The notes: generated by a model from the sequence alone, not told the origin. DNA of 64,000 nucleotides from Oscillospiraceae bacterium (GCA_031261325.1 JAISKH010000077.1:1-64000), one strand, 5' to 3'. Numbered from the stretch's first letter, positions 43,984 through 53,353 are shown. A program made the numbers and translations.

Positions 43984-44848
43984 TGAGAAACCCCCTCGCC
44001 AATTCGACGGCGGCGGCTGTAAGCTCGTCCGCGCCCGCCGATACGCCGTTAAAGCGCGGAACGCCGTCCGCGCCGACGAACATGCCGCTGATTTTGTATT
44101 CGTCGCCATCGCGCCGCGCATATGCCGCAACGGGTGCGGAGCAATCCGCGCCGAGAGCCGCCGTGAAGGCGCGCTCCGCACGGGCGCACAGCTCCGATTC
44201 CGCGCTGCGGAACAGGCGCAGAAACTCCGTGTCGGCGTTCGCCCGCGCCTGAACCGCGATAATGCCCTGACACGCGGCGGGCAGCATTTCCTCCGCCGTG
44301 AACACGCGGCTGATTCGCGCTTCCAGTCCGAGCCGCTTCAGCCCCGCCGCCGCGAGCACGAGCGCGGAATACTCGCCGCCGTCAAGCTTGCGCAAGCGCG
44401 TCGGAACATTGCCGCGCACGGGCGCGACGCGCATGTTCGGGTACAGCAGCTTCAATTGCGCCGCACGGCGCGCGGAGGAACAGCCGATAGGCTTCGCCGC
44501 GTCAAGCTCCGAAACGCCGAACGGCAGAACGAGCGCGTCCCGCGCGTCCTCCCTTTCGGAAAACGCCACGAGCGGCAATTCGGGATTCTCACCGAGCGGC
44601 AAGTCCTTGCAGCTGTGGACGCTTATATCGCCCGCGCCCGCGAGCAACGCCGCGTCCAGCTCCTTGACGAACAACCCCTTGCCGCCTATTTCGTCGAGCG
44701 AGCGGTCAAGGATAATGTCGCCCGTTGTTTTCATCGTAATGAGCTCCGTTTGGAGCGCCGCGTCATATCGGTGTATCGCGTCGATTACAAGCTCCGCCTG
44801 ACGCACGGCGAGCGCGCTGTCGCGGCTTAACACGCGTATCGTTTTCAT
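43976..44848 (-). CDS. hemC: Porphobilinogen deaminase (hydroxymethylbilane synthase)
   Basis: A 290-residue enzyme polymerising four porphobilinogens. The start IRVLSRDSALAVRQAELV, the KDLPLG motif and the dipyrromethane-cofactor cysteine in GADCSAPVAAYA (~234) are visible. Slightly short at the C-terminus compared with the E. coli enzyme. Overlaps with both neighbours (4 nt upstream, 8 nt downstream) indicate coupling. Confidence 0.95.
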   Translation of the reverse strand: MKTIRVLSRDSALAVRQAELVIDAIHRYDAALQTELITMKTTGDIILDRSLDEIGGKGLFVKELDAALLAGAGDISVHSCKDLPLGENPELPLVAFSEREDARDALVLPFGVSELDAAKPIGCSSARRAAQLKLLYPNMRVAPVRGNVPTRLRKLDGGEYSALVLAAAGLKRLGLEARISRVFTAEEMLPAACQGIIAVQARANADTEFLRLFRSAESELCARAERAFTAALGADCSAPVAAYARRDGDEYKISGMFVGADGVPRFNGVSAGADELTAAAVELARGFLNG

Positions 44849-46044
44849 ATGTCCGCAAGCACCTCCCGAATCCGTCTCGCCGCTTCCGCGGCAAGCTTGT
44901 GGTTCCCGTCACGCGATACGACCCCCGCGCTTACTGTCGCGCCGACGCAGGACGCGGGGAACCAGAACGTGCAGTCCTCCGACGCGTCCGATACCGAGAG
45001 CGGTATACCAAATTCCCGAGCCGCGCGCGTAACCTCGGCGTTCACCGCCCGAGAATCCGTCGCCGCGACGACAAGCTCCGCGCCGCCGAGGTCGCCCGCA
45101 CGATATTCGCGCTCAATATAGCGCACGCCGTCAAGCTTTTCGCGAATCGTCGGCGCGATAACCGTGACAGCCGCGCTGTATTCGCGCAGAACAGCCGCGC
45201 GGCGACACGCGACGGTTCCGCCGCCGACAATGACGCACGACTTTCCCAAAAGCGACACGAACAGCGGGAACCTCGGCGCGTCTTTCGGCGTATCCACCGC
45301 TATTTCCGCGCCAGTCAGCAGCTGCGCAAGCTCCGCGAGAGTGTAGCCCGTCTCAACGCGCGGTCGCGAAATGAGTATCACGCGCGCACCCGTGTCAGTC
45401 GCCGCCGCAAGCTTTTCGGGCAGACCGCCCGCGCCGCCCGTGTTCTTTGTGACAAGAAATTCGGCGTTTGCCGCGCGGAGTGTCGCGGCGTTCATCTCCC
45501 GCGAGAAAGGTCCCTGCATACAAATCAGCCGCTTGCCCGAAAATCCAAGCTCATTCGCGCGTCTAACGCCGTCCGCGTCGGGCAAAATCCGCGCGTAAAG
45601 CCGCGTCTCATAGTCGCGCACGGCGGTAAATTCATGCAGCTCCTTGCTTCCCGTCGTGATAAGTGCGTTGCCGCCGTGAGCGTTCAGCAGCTCCGCCGCT
45701 TCCCGCGTTGTGCCGACGCGCAGAACGGCTTCGCCCGCGCTGTCAGTCGGGCGCACGAGCCGCAGGTAACGCAAGCCCAGCTCGCCGCAGACCTCACGCA
45801 GATTGTCCGACACGAGCGCGGCATATGGGTGTGTCGCGTCCGCAACCGTGTCGTAATCGCGCAGGAACGCCGCCATTGCGTCCCTGTCCAGCCGTCCCTC
45901 GCGAACCGTTATCCCGTCCAGCAAGGGCATAACCGCGCCGCCGTAACCCGTCGCGACGCACACCGTCGCGGTTACGCCGCGCGCGGACAGGTGCTCGCAC
46001 AGTCGCCGCCCGTCACTCGTGCCGGAAAACACCGCAAGCTTCAT
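44845..46044 (-). CDS. Fused cobalt-precorrin-6A reductase (CbiJ) and precorrin-2 dehydrogenase (SirC) domains
   Basis: A 399-residue protein of two NAD(P)-binding modules. Residues about 1-245 match CbiJ/CobK: MKLAVFSGTSDGRRLCEHL, ADATHPYAA and the C-terminal TKNTGGAGG motif. Residues about 255-399 match the SirC/CysG-B dehydrogenase: VIVGGGTVACRRAAVL, then VAATDSRAVN and the SASEDCTFWFPA-like ending, without the helical C-terminal domain. The second module would oxidise precorrin-2 to sirohydrochlorin, the substrate of CbiK, and the first reduces the macrocycle later. ATG at 46044 follows GGAGGTGG. I cannot say how common the fusion is. Confidence 0.88.
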   Translation of the reverse strand: MKLAVFSGTSDGRRLCEHLSARGVTATVCVATGYGGAVMPLLDGITVREGRLDRDAMAAFLRDYDTVADATHPYAALVSDNLREVCGELGLRYLRLVRPTDSAGEAVLRVGTTREAAELLNAHGGNALITTGSKELHEFTAVRDYETRLYARILPDADGVRRANELGFSGKRLICMQGPFSREMNAATLRAANAEFLVTKNTGGAGGLPEKLAAATDTGARVILISRPRVETGYTLAELAQLLTGAEIAVDTPKDAPRFPLFVSLLGKSCVIVGGGTVACRRAAVLREYSAAVTVIAPTIREKLDGVRYIEREYRAGDLGGAELVVAATDSRAVNAEVTRAAREFGIPLSVSDASEDCTFWFPASCVGATVSAGVVSRDGNHKLAAEAARRIREVLADI

Positions 46045-46081
46045 CGCCGTTCCACCTCCGAAACTAAATTCGCAAATCTCG

Positions 46082-46810
46082 TCACTTGTTCTCGTATCCG
46101 CGCGGCGTGACAAGCTTGCCGTTTATCACGCGCGTGCGGTTGTTGCCGACAATCACCGTCGTGAACATGTCAACCTTAGTGTCGGCAAGCTCCGCGAGCG
46201 TTAGTACATTCGCTTCCTCCCCGTCGCGCCCGATATTGCGGACTGTGCCGCACGGCGTGTCGGGGCTTTTCGATTGCAACATTATATCACACGCGCGGCG
46301 CAGATGTCCCGCGCGTTTGACGCTGCCGGGATTATAAACGCACAACACAAAATCCGCTTCGGCGGCGAGCCGCACGCGCTTTTCAATCGTTTCCCACGGC
46401 GTGAGCAAGTCGCTGAGGCTGATAACCGCGAAGTCGTGCATGAGCGGCGCGCCGAGGACGGCAGCCGCGCCCGTCGCCGCCGTCACGCCGGGTATAACCT
46501 CAAGCTCAAGCTCGGGGTGTTCGCGGCAGACCTCAAGCGCAAGCCCAGCCATGCCGTAAACCCCCGCGTCGCCCGACGAGACGATTGAGACGGTTTCGCC
46601 CGCGAGTGCGCGGTCCCGCGCGGCTTCGCACCGCTCGCGCTCCCGCGTCATGGGCGAGCTGATTAGCTCCTTGCCCGCCGTTAATTGCGTTATCAGGTCG
46701 AGATACACGCCGTAACCCGCGACGACGGAGCTGTCTGCAATCGCGCGCGCGGCGCGCGGGGTCATCGTGTCCGTCCCGCCGGGACCTATGCTGACAATAT
46801 AAAGTTTCAT
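46082..46810 (-). CDS. cbiH: Cobalt-precorrin-3 C17-methyltransferase CbiH
   Basis: A 242-residue tetrapyrrole methylase that methylates C17 and contracts the ring. KLYIVSIGPGGTDTMTPRA and VSSGDAGVYGMAG are characteristic, as is the VVAGYGVYLDLI segment. It overlaps hemA by 4 nt at its start. A 37-nt gap follows before the CbiJ-SirC gene, one of the few gaps in this operon. Confidence 0.94.
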   Translation of the reverse strand: MKLYIVSIGPGGTDTMTPRAARAIADSSVVAGYGVYLDLITQLTAGKELISSPMTRERERCEAARDRALAGETVSIVSSGDAGVYGMAGLALEVCREHPELELEVIPGVTAATGAAAVLGAPLMHDFAVISLSDLLTPWETIEKRVRLAAEADFVLCVYNPGSVKRAGHLRRACDIMLQSKSPDTPCGTVRNIGRDGEEANVLTLAELADTKVDMFTTVIVGNNRTRVINGKLVTPRGYENK

Positions 46811-47847
46811 GCGTTACTCCTTGAAGTTGATTCCGCCGAGCGTTCCGAATTTCTTTCGCGATACGCCGCCCAGCGGTAAAATTCGTTGCTGTGCTTTTCG
46901 ATTATCTCATCGGTCACGCGCAGAGCTTCGACATTGTGCAGCGACATTTGCTCGCCGCCGCCTATCCCGTCCATGTCGAGCAGCGACACGCCCGCGACAT
47001 TCGCGACCTCCGGCTCAACGTCGCGCGGCACGGCGAGGTCGATAATCACGCGCGGGGGACGCGCAAGCGCGGAGATTTGCCGCGCCGTCAGCGTGTGGTG
47101 TGGGCTTGTCGTCGCGCTGCAAACGAGGTCGCAGCCGTCAATCGCGCGCTCGCGCTCGTCGTAGTTCACGGTTTCGCAGCCTTGCGGCACAATGGTTTCG
47201 CCGTGCCGATAGCTGCGCAGCGTGACCGTCACGCGGCAACCCGCGCGATTCAGCAGCTCGGCGGCGAGCCGCCCCATTTCGCCGTTGCCAATCACGACGG
47301 CGCGCTTGCCGTCAAGTCCGCCGAGCCGCCGAGCCGCCGTCAGCACCGCCATTTCAGCGACAGAGGTCGGCACGCCCGTCAGCCGAACGCGCGTCCGCGC
47401 TTCCTTGCCCGCCGTTATCGCTAGTCGGAACAGCGTTTGCAACGCTCCGTCGGCGGCGCGAGTCTCCCGCGCGGCGGTCATCGCACCGCGCAATTGCGTG
47501 AGTATCTGCTCCTCGCCGATAATTTGCGAGCGCAAGCCGCAGGCGATTTCAAACAGCCGCCGTGACGACGCTTCGCCGCTAAACGTTCGGAAATACGGCG
47601 CGAACAGCTCCGCGTCAAGTCCCGCGGCGGAGCACAATAACGCAGTGGGGTCGCACTCCGCGTCACCGTCAACGGACAAAAAAACCTCGCAACGGTTGCA
47701 GGTTGAAAGTATCGCGCAGCCGAGAACGCCGCTTGCGCCCGAGAGCGACACGAGCAGCTCCCGCACGCGCGAATCCGTGAAGCCGAATTTCTCCCGCACC
47801 ACGACATTCGCGCTCTCCCAGTCCACGCCGCATGATATAAGCTTCAA
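46807..47847 (-). CDS. hemA: Glutamyl-tRNA reductase
   Basis: A 346-residue NADPH enzyme reducing glutamyl-tRNA to glutamate-1-semialdehyde, the committed step of C5 tetrapyrrole synthesis. The nucleophile cysteine is in LSTCNRCEVF (~49); EEQILTQLRGA and the NADPH loop VVIGNGEMGRLAAELL are clear, as is the IDLAVPRDVEP motif. Shorter than the usual 400-430 residues, mainly at the C-terminal dimerisation helix. TTG at 47847 is used, with GGGAGG 7 nt upstream and a TTGA overlap with cbiG. Confidence 0.93.
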   Translation of the reverse strand: MKLISCGVDWESANVVVREKFGFTDSRVRELLVSLSGASGVLGCAILSTCNRCEVFLSVDGDAECDPTALLCSAAGLDAELFAPYFRTFSGEASSRRLFEIACGLRSQIIGEEQILTQLRGAMTAARETRAADGALQTLFRLAITAGKEARTRVRLTGVPTSVAEMAVLTAARRLGGLDGKRAVVIGNGEMGRLAAELLNRAGCRVTVTLRSYRHGETIVPQGCETVNYDERERAIDGCDLVCSATTSPHHTLTARQISALARPPRVIIDLAVPRDVEPEVANVAGVSLLDMDGIGGGEQMSLHNVEALRVTDEIIEKHSNEFYRWAAYRERNSERSAESTSRSNA

Positions 47848-48833
47848 AAAACCGCCTCCCAATCACGCGCGGCGACCGCGACAGTCGCGCCGTTCCGCGC
47901 CGTTTTACGCACAATAAGACCGCCGCCGCTTGATAACACCACCGCGCGCTCACACACGTTGCCCACGCCGACGGTACTCCTGACAAATTCCGAGTCCGTA
48001 AAGTCGCCCGCCGCCGACGAAAGCTCCGCCGCCGTGTACAGCTTGAGCGGTGCCGCAAACTCCGCCGCGAGCCGCGCAATCGCGGGCTCGTCCGCCTTGA
48101 GGTCGATGCTCGCCACAGACGCGACCGCAAGCGGGTGAATGTCCGCGCCGTCCATAATCGACCGCGCCAACTCAATAATGTCTGCCGCACCGCGACGGCA
48201 CCCCGCGCCGATGTGCGCCACGCGCGGCACCAAATGCAGCGTGTGCGTAAAATCACGACGCTCGCGGCTTGTCGAAATCACAACGCCGCAGTCAAAATTT
48301 CCTGAAGCCGCAAGCCCGTGCGGCAATTCGCCCGTCACGCGGAAGTCGCTGCGAAAACCGACGCTCTCGCCGCGCAGGAAAGCCGCCGATATATGCTTAA
48401 TCTCGCGCGTGTCCGCAACGGCGCAATTGTGCTCCGCCGCCCAAGCGTCCGCGGCGAACACGCCGTTAATATCCGTCGCAGTCGTTATAACGACCTGCGC
48501 GCCAAGGCTTTCGGCAATTCTCACGGCGAGCCTGTTCGCGCCGCCGATATGCCCCGAGAGAATCGGGATTACGAACAGCCCGCGCTCGTCAATGACGATA
48601 ACGGCGGGGTCAATGTCCTTACGCGCGACGAACGGCGCGATGCCGCGCACGGCAATCCCCGCCGCGCCGATGAACACGAGCGCGTCAAAGCCGCTCCAAA
48701 TTTCTTGGACAAGCCCCGCGAGTGAAGCGTGCGCGCCCAAGCCCGCAAACAGCGTTACTCCCGTCGTCAGCGGCGCGAGCCGTTGCCCGCGCGCGTGCCC
48801 GCGCTCGGTGAACGATACGACGGCGATTTTCAT
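47844..48833 (-). CDS. cbiG: Cobalt-precorrin-5A hydrolase CbiG
   Basis: A 329-residue enzyme opening the delta-lactone of cobalt-precorrin-5A and releasing acetaldehyde. The start KIAVVSFTERGH, the GAAGIAVRGIAPFV motif and LSGHIGGANRLAVRIA belong to the CbiG N-terminal and middle domains; the C-terminal part begins about residue 205 with HIGAGCRRGA. ATG at 48833 overlaps the cbiF stop (ATGA). Confidence 0.94.
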   Translation of the reverse strand: MKIAVVSFTERGHARGQRLAPLTTGVTLFAGLGAHASLAGLVQEIWSGFDALVFIGAAGIAVRGIAPFVARKDIDPAVIVIDERGLFVIPILSGHIGGANRLAVRIAESLGAQVVITTATDINGVFAADAWAAEHNCAVADTREIKHISAAFLRGESVGFRSDFRVTGELPHGLAASGNFDCGVVISTSRERRDFTHTLHLVPRVAHIGAGCRRGAADIIELARSIMDGADIHPLAVASVASIDLKADEPAIARLAAEFAAPLKLYTAAELSSAAGDFTDSEFVRSTVGVGNVCERAVVLSSGGGLIVRKTARNGATVAVAARDWEAVF

Positions 48834-49603
48834 TCCGTGATTTGCTCCGTTGCCGTGCCTTGCCGAAATTCCGTCGTGAACGCGGGGTCGTACAGCTTTG
48901 AGCGGTCGTGAACGCCGCCGAGAAAGTTGCCGACGGTGACGAGCGCGGTTTTGGATATGCCCGCATCCCGCGCCGCCGCCGCCATTTCGCCGACTGTCGT
49001 GCGCAGAATCCGCTCGTCGGGCCACGTCGCCTTGTAGACAATTGCGGCGGGCGTGTCGTCCGCGTAACCGCCGAGGAGCAACCGCCGAGAAAGCTCGTCC
49101 AGCATACCCGTTGACAGGAATATGACCATCGTCGCGCCGTGCGCCGCGAGGGACGAAATTTCCTCCCGCTCCGGCACGGGCGTTCTGCCCTCCATGCGCG
49201 TTAGAATCACCGTCTGGCTAACGCCCGGCAGAGTGTACTCCGCGCGGAGCGACGACGCCGCGCCGCAAAAGGAGCTAACGCCCGGGCACACGTCGTAGTC
49301 AATGCCCGCCGCGTCCAGCAGCTCCATCTGCTCGCGCACCGCGCCGTAAATGCTCGAATCCCCGGTGTGCAGGCGCACAATCTCGCGGCTTGCGCGCTCG
49401 GGCGCGGTGATAACCGCGATTACCTGCTCAAGCGTCATCTCCGCGCTGTTGAAAATTTCGCAGTCCGTGCGTGCACGAGACAGCAACGCGGGGTTAACGA
49501 GCGAGCCTGCGTAAATAATCGCGTCGGCAGTCTCAATAAGCCGCGCGCCGCGCAGCGTGATTAAGTCCTCCGCACCGGGTCCCGCACCAACAAAATGTAC
49601 CAT
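48830..49603 (-). CDS. cbiF: Cobalt-precorrin-4 C11-methyltransferase CbiF
   Basis: A 257-residue tetrapyrrole methylase acting at C11. MVHFVGAGPGAEDLITLRG is the N-terminal signature, followed by RLHTGDSSIYGA and the CPGVSSFCGAAS loop. I prefer the ATG at 49603, which overlaps the cbiL stop by 1 nt (TGATG) and follows GGAG by 8 nt, over the TTG one codon earlier. Confidence 0.95.
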   Translation of the reverse strand: MVHFVGAGPGAEDLITLRGARLIETADAIIYAGSLVNPALLSRARTDCEIFNSAEMTLEQVIAVITAPERASREIVRLHTGDSSIYGAVREQMELLDAAGIDYDVCPGVSSFCGAASSLRAEYTLPGVSQTVILTRMEGRTPVPEREEISSLAAHGATMVIFLSTGMLDELSRRLLLGGYADDTPAAIVYKATWPDERILRTTVGEMAAAARDAGISKTALVTVGNFLGGVHDRSKLYDPAFTTEFRQGTATEQITE

Positions 49604-50286
49604 CAATGACGCTCCTTTACAATTATAACAGAAAAATACCCCGCCGTCGCGTCCAACGCGTCAACCCCGCGCGAAACTTGCTCGCCGTCCATGCCGCAGT
49701 TCGACACGGCGGAAATGTCCGCGTCCAATCGCGCGAGCGCGGAGGTCAGCGCGGGCATTTTGCCGCCAGCTTTCATAAGTACCTTGTTGCCCGGCAGGTT
49801 TATCCAAGCTTCGGGCTCCATCGACGACGCGGGCACTATCACAAGCGGCTCCGCACCCTCGCACAAGCTTTCGCCGAGCCGCGCGGCGGCGGCGCAGAAC
49901 GACGTAATCCCCGGCACGGTTCGCGTCTCATATCCCATAGCCGCGACGCGCTTTTGCACGTAACAGTAAGTGGAGTAAACCGACGGGTCGCCGAGCGTTA
50001 TGAACGCGAGATTTTCGCCGCGCTCAAGTCGCTCCGCGAGTAGCCGCGCCGTCTCGTCATAGCTCGCGTCCGCCGCGCGTCTGTCGCGCGACATCGGCGA
50101 CGGGCATAAGATAAGCTCCTTGCCCTCTATGTAGCTCTGCGCGATTGTCAGCGCGGCTTTGTCCCCGCGTCCCGTGTCCGGCACGGCGACGGCGGCGACT
50201 TCGCGCAGCACGCGCACAGCCTTTACCGTCAGCAATTCGGGGTCGCCGGGACCCACGCCCACGCCGTACAGTATTCCCTTTTGCAT
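49603..50286 (-). CDS. cbiL: Cobalt-precorrin-2 C20-methyltransferase CbiL
   Basis: A 227-residue tetrapyrrole methylase that makes the first corrin-specific methylation at C20. GILYGVGVGPGDPELLTVKA at the start, LCPSPMSRDR and the FITLGDPSVYSTY motif are diagnostic. It follows cbiD by 4 nt with a GGAGAG ribosome site. Confidence 0.95.
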   Translation of the reverse strand: MQKGILYGVGVGPGDPELLTVKAVRVLREVAAVAVPDTGRGDKAALTIAQSYIEGKELILCPSPMSRDRRAADASYDETARLLAERLERGENLAFITLGDPSVYSTYCYVQKRVAAMGYETRTVPGITSFCAAAARLGESLCEGAEPLVIVPASSMEPEAWINLPGNKVLMKAGGKMPALTSALARLDADISAVSNCGMDGEQVSRGVDALDATAGYFSVIIVKERH

Positions 50287-50290
50287 ATTG

Positions 50291-51436
50291 TCACTCTCCG
50301 ATTAGTTTTGAAATCACAGCCTGCGCACCGTTTGAGCGCGCAAGCTCGCCGTATTCGTTTGAGAACATGATGAATTCCGCGCCCGCCGCGCGCCGTTTCA
50401 GGTGATAGTCAATCCTGCCCGCAATTGACGCGATTACCGCCGCATCCAACCCGACGGCGCGCAATACCGCGACAGCCGCGTCCGCCGTGACGCAGCCGAA
50501 CACGGCGCGTACCGTCTCCGTCTCCGCTCCGCACAGCGCGGCGTGAGCGGCGAAAACCTCCGCACGCCCGTCCGCAACACGCGAGTGCGTGTAAAACACG
50601 CCCGCCGCCGTTTTGACGAGCTTGCCCGCGTGGGCAATGACGAGAATGTCCGAGAAGCCCTTATAGGTTGCGTAATCCAACGCCTCGCCGAGAAAATTCG
50701 AGTATTTTACGCTACGCGCGTCCGCAAACCCGAGCGTTTCCGCGAAGTCGCGCCCGTAGTTGCCGGGCGTGAGCAGTATTGCGCGCGCGACCGTCGCGCG
50801 GAGCGCGTCAATCTCAAGGCGCGTCGTGTCGATAATCGCGCGCTCGCTCATCGGCTCGACAATGCCGCTCGTGCCGAGAATTGATATGCCGCCGACTATG
50901 CCGAGCGAGGGGTTAAACGTCCGTGCCGCAACGGTTTCGCCGTTTGGCACCGATATGACCGCCCGCAGTCCGCCGCCGTGTCCGACCTCGGCGCAGACGG
51001 AGCGCAGTGCGTCCTCAATCATGCGGCGCGGCACGGGGTTAATCGCCGCCATGCCGACGGGTACGGACAACCCCGAGCGCGTCACGCGCCCCACGCCCTC
51101 GCCGCCGTCAACCTCAAACGCGGCGGAATGTGTCACTTCGGCGTGAATCAGCAGCCCGTGCGTCGCGTCGGGGTCGTCTCCGCCGTCCTTGCGCACGGCG
51201 CACCGCGCGGAGGTAGAAGTCAACGCGCTGTCCGCAACCTCCAGCAAAAGCTCGATACCCTTTGGCGTTGTGAGCCGAACCGCGTCGCTCCGCTGACCCG
51301 TCAGCAGCAGGAGGGCGGCGGCTTTCGCGGCGGCGGCGGCACAGCTGCCCGTCGTCCACCCGCGCCGCAGCTCGCGCCCGTCCTGCACAATCACCGCGTT
51401 CGACTGCAAGCCGAACGGTTCCCGCGTCTCACCCAT
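50291..51436 (-). CDS. cbiD: Cobalt-precorrin-5B C1-methyltransferase CbiD
   Basis: A 381-residue enzyme methylating C1 in the anaerobic route. The beginning LRRGWTTGSCAAAAAKAA, the GEGVGRVTRSGL segment, INPVPRRMI and the GTSGIVEPMSE motif identify it. I chose ATG at 51436, 8 nt inside cbiO, giving the usual length. CbiD has no counterpart in the aerobic pathway, so it marks the oxygen-independent route. Confidence 0.95.
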   Translation of the reverse strand: MGETREPFGLQSNAVIVQDGRELRRGWTTGSCAAAAAKAAALLLLTGQRSDAVRLTTPKGIELLLEVADSALTSTSARCAVRKDGGDDPDATHGLLIHAEVTHSAAFEVDGGEGVGRVTRSGLSVPVGMAAINPVPRRMIEDALRSVCAEVGHGGGLRAVISVPNGETVAARTFNPSLGIVGGISILGTSGIVEPMSERAIIDTTRLEIDALRATVARAILLTPGNYGRDFAETLGFADARSVKYSNFLGEALDYATYKGFSDILVIAHAGKLVKTAAGVFYTHSRVADGRAEVFAAHAALCGAETETVRAVFGCVTADAAVAVLRAVGLDAAVIASIAGRIDYHLKRRAAGAEFIMFSNEYGELARSNGAQAVISKLIGE

Positions 51437-52268
51437 CGCCGAGCACCCGCTTAAGCTCGCGCCGCGCGCCCGATATTGTCGCCGCGTCCGCGCCCACGTC
51501 AACGCCGTCCTCACGGCGAAGTATCTCCATCAGGTGCGCAATGCGCGGCAGGCGCAACCCGTTCTCCCGCAACAGTTCGGCACGCGCGAGAAGCTCCGCG
51601 ACTTCGCCCGAGAATACGGTTTGCCCGCGCCGCATCAGGTACGCGTGCTTGCAGTAAAGCGGCACAATGTCAATGTCGTGCGTCGCGAGAATCACCGTCA
51701 TGCCCAGCTTGTCCCGCAGCTCCGGCAGGAGGCGCATTATTTCTGCCGTTCCCTGCGGGTCAAGTCCCGCCGTCGGTTCGTCGAGTATCATAAGCTCCGC
51801 CTCCATTGCGAGCACGCCCGCAATCGCGACGCGCTTCTTCTGCCCGTGACTGAGCGCGTGCGTCGGGCGGTCGCGCAACTCCGTTACGCCCGTCTGCGCC
51901 ATCGCGCGCTCCACGCGTCGCGCCACCTCGTCGGGCGGCAAACCGAGGTTCACGGCTCCGAATGACACGTCGCTGTAAACGTCGGCAGAGAACAACTGGT
52001 CGTCGGGGTCTTGGAACACGATTCCGACGCGGCGGCGCAGCTCAAGCAGGCTCTTGCGGTCGTGTTTCAGCGCCGCGCCGTCAAGCAGCACCGCGCCCGA
52101 CTTTGGGCGCAGAATCCCGTTAAGGTGCAGGAACAGCGTTGACTTACCCGCGCCGTTCGCGCCGAGAAGCGCGGTTATCTCGCCGCGTTTGGGCGCGAAG
52201 TCCACGCCGTCAAGCGCGCGCTCGCCGCCCTCATATTCGTAAACCAATCCGCGCGTTTCAATAACCAT
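51429..52268 (-). CDS. cbiO: ECF cobalt transporter ATPase CbiO
   Basis: A 279-residue ABC ATPase energising cobalt uptake. Walker A GANGAGKST is at about 34-42, the Q-loop in FQDPDDQLF, the signature LSHGQKKRVA and Walker B LMILDEPTAGLDP follow. It is cytoplasmic and pairs with CbiQ. It overlaps cbiQ by 11 nt and cbiD by 8 nt. Confidence 0.95.
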   Translation of the reverse strand: MVIETRGLVYEYEGGERALDGVDFAPKRGEITALLGANGAGKSTLFLHLNGILRPKSGAVLLDGAALKHDRKSLLELRRRVGIVFQDPDDQLFSADVYSDVSFGAVNLGLPPDEVARRVERAMAQTGVTELRDRPTHALSHGQKKRVAIAGVLAMEAELMILDEPTAGLDPQGTAEIMRLLPELRDKLGMTVILATHDIDIVPLYCKHAYLMRRGQTVFSGEVAELLARAELLRENGLRLPRIAHLMEILRREDGVDVGADAATISGARRELKRVLGDG

Positions 52269-53034
52269 ACTTCACCCCGAATAGTAATGCCGCAACCTGT
52301 CCGCACAACACAAGCGCGCCGAACGCGAGTACGTGCCGTCCGCTCTCATAGCTCTGCGCCGCCGTGACAATCGCGCCGTCATACCCGCGCGCCTCAAGCG
52401 CCGTATACACGCGGTCGGACTTGCGGTAGGCGCGGACGAACACCATGGACGCGAGCGTCCCCGTTGAACGCATGGACGTGCGCGCGTCGCGATAACCGAG
52501 CCGCGCGGACTGCGCCGTTTTAATCCGCGCCGACGTGTCCGACAGGACGAATATAAAGCGGTAAATCATGTCCATAAGCTCGATAAACAGCCGCGGGACG
52601 CGCAGACGCGCAAGCGCGCGGGAAAAGTCCGTCATCGGCGTCGTCATCGTGAAAAAGTACACGCACGCGACGATGGACACAGCCTTCGCGAACACGGCGA
52701 GACTTTGCAGCAGCGACTGCGCGGTGACGCCGTACCACGCGCCGCCGACGCGCAATCCGAGCAGCAATTCGCCACGCGCGTTCGCGCCGACCGCCATTGT
52801 CAGAACGGCAATCAGCAGGAAGCCCGTCGGCACGCGCAACATACGCGTGAGCGCGCGCGGTCGTGTCCCGCCAAGCGCGACGTTCAGCGCGCACATCACG
52901 GCGAACGTGAACACGCTCACGGCGACGCTCCCCGCCGCAAGGCTCACGGCGGCGGAAACCGCCATGACCGCAAGCTTTGCGAGCGGGTTAACGCGCCGCA
53001 GACGCGAGGAATAGGCGTAGCGGTCAGTTCCCAA
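52258..53034 (-). CDS. cbiQ: ECF cobalt transporter transmembrane subunit CbiQ
   Basis: A 258-residue energy-coupling membrane protein with about five helices. The family motif is in the RVNPLAKLAVM start, and the two Ala-Arg-Gly coupling helices appear as RALARLRVPR (~122) and ALEARGYDG (~215). The start is a TTG at 53034 overlapping cbiN by 11 nt, with GGGAG upstream; no better start lies downstream. Confidence 0.93.
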   Translation of the reverse strand: MGTDRYAYSSRLRRVNPLAKLAVMAVSAAVSLAAGSVAVSVFTFAVMCALNVALGGTRPRALTRMLRVPTGFLLIAVLTMAVGANARGELLLGLRVGGAWYGVTAQSLLQSLAVFAKAVSIVACVYFFTMTTPMTDFSRALARLRVPRLFIELMDMIYRFIFVLSDTSARIKTAQSARLGYRDARTSMRSTGTLASMVFVRAYRKSDRVYTALEARGYDGAIVTAAQSYESGRHVLAFGALVLCGQVAALLFGVKYGY

Positions 53035-53344
53035 GCGCGCCGCTCCCGACGGTCGTCTCCGCCGCTTTTGGCTTCGCCGTCATTCTGCCGAGAATGAAAA
53101 ACACGATGCCGGAGCCTGTTGCGGCTTGCAATGAGAACAGCAGGGACGCGATTTCGCCGCTCGCGGGTTCGATAATCGGCTCAAACCACGGCTCATACTC
53201 GGGGGCAATCTCGACGATTACCGCGCCCGCTTGGTCGTCCGCGCCGCCAAATTCCGAGCCGCGCGCGTAGTACAGCGGGAACACCGCGAGCGCGATTACG
53301 ATAAGTACAAGGATTACGTTTTTCTTCCATATGTTCTTCTTCAT
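53024..53344 (-). CDS. cbiN: Cobalt transport protein CbiN
   Basis: A 106-residue two-helix protein needed with CbiM for cobalt binding. Helix one is at about residues 9-27, then an extracytoplasmic loop with GGADDQAGAVIVEIAPEYEPWF, and helix two at about 72-88. GGAGG precedes the ATG by 5 nt. The C-terminal tail after the second helix is longer than usual. Confidence 0.93.
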   Translation of the reverse strand: MKKNIWKKNVILVLIVIALAVFPLYYARGSEFGGADDQAGAVIVEIAPEYEPWFEPIIEPASGEIASLLFSLQAATGSGIVFFILGRMTAKPKAAETTVGSGALGN

Positions 53345-53353
53345 GCTATCCTC

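Noticed and set aside
44899-46110. 403-codon plus-strand ORF opposite the CbiJ-SirC gene
   Set aside because: Arg-rich antisense frame with no recognisable domain.
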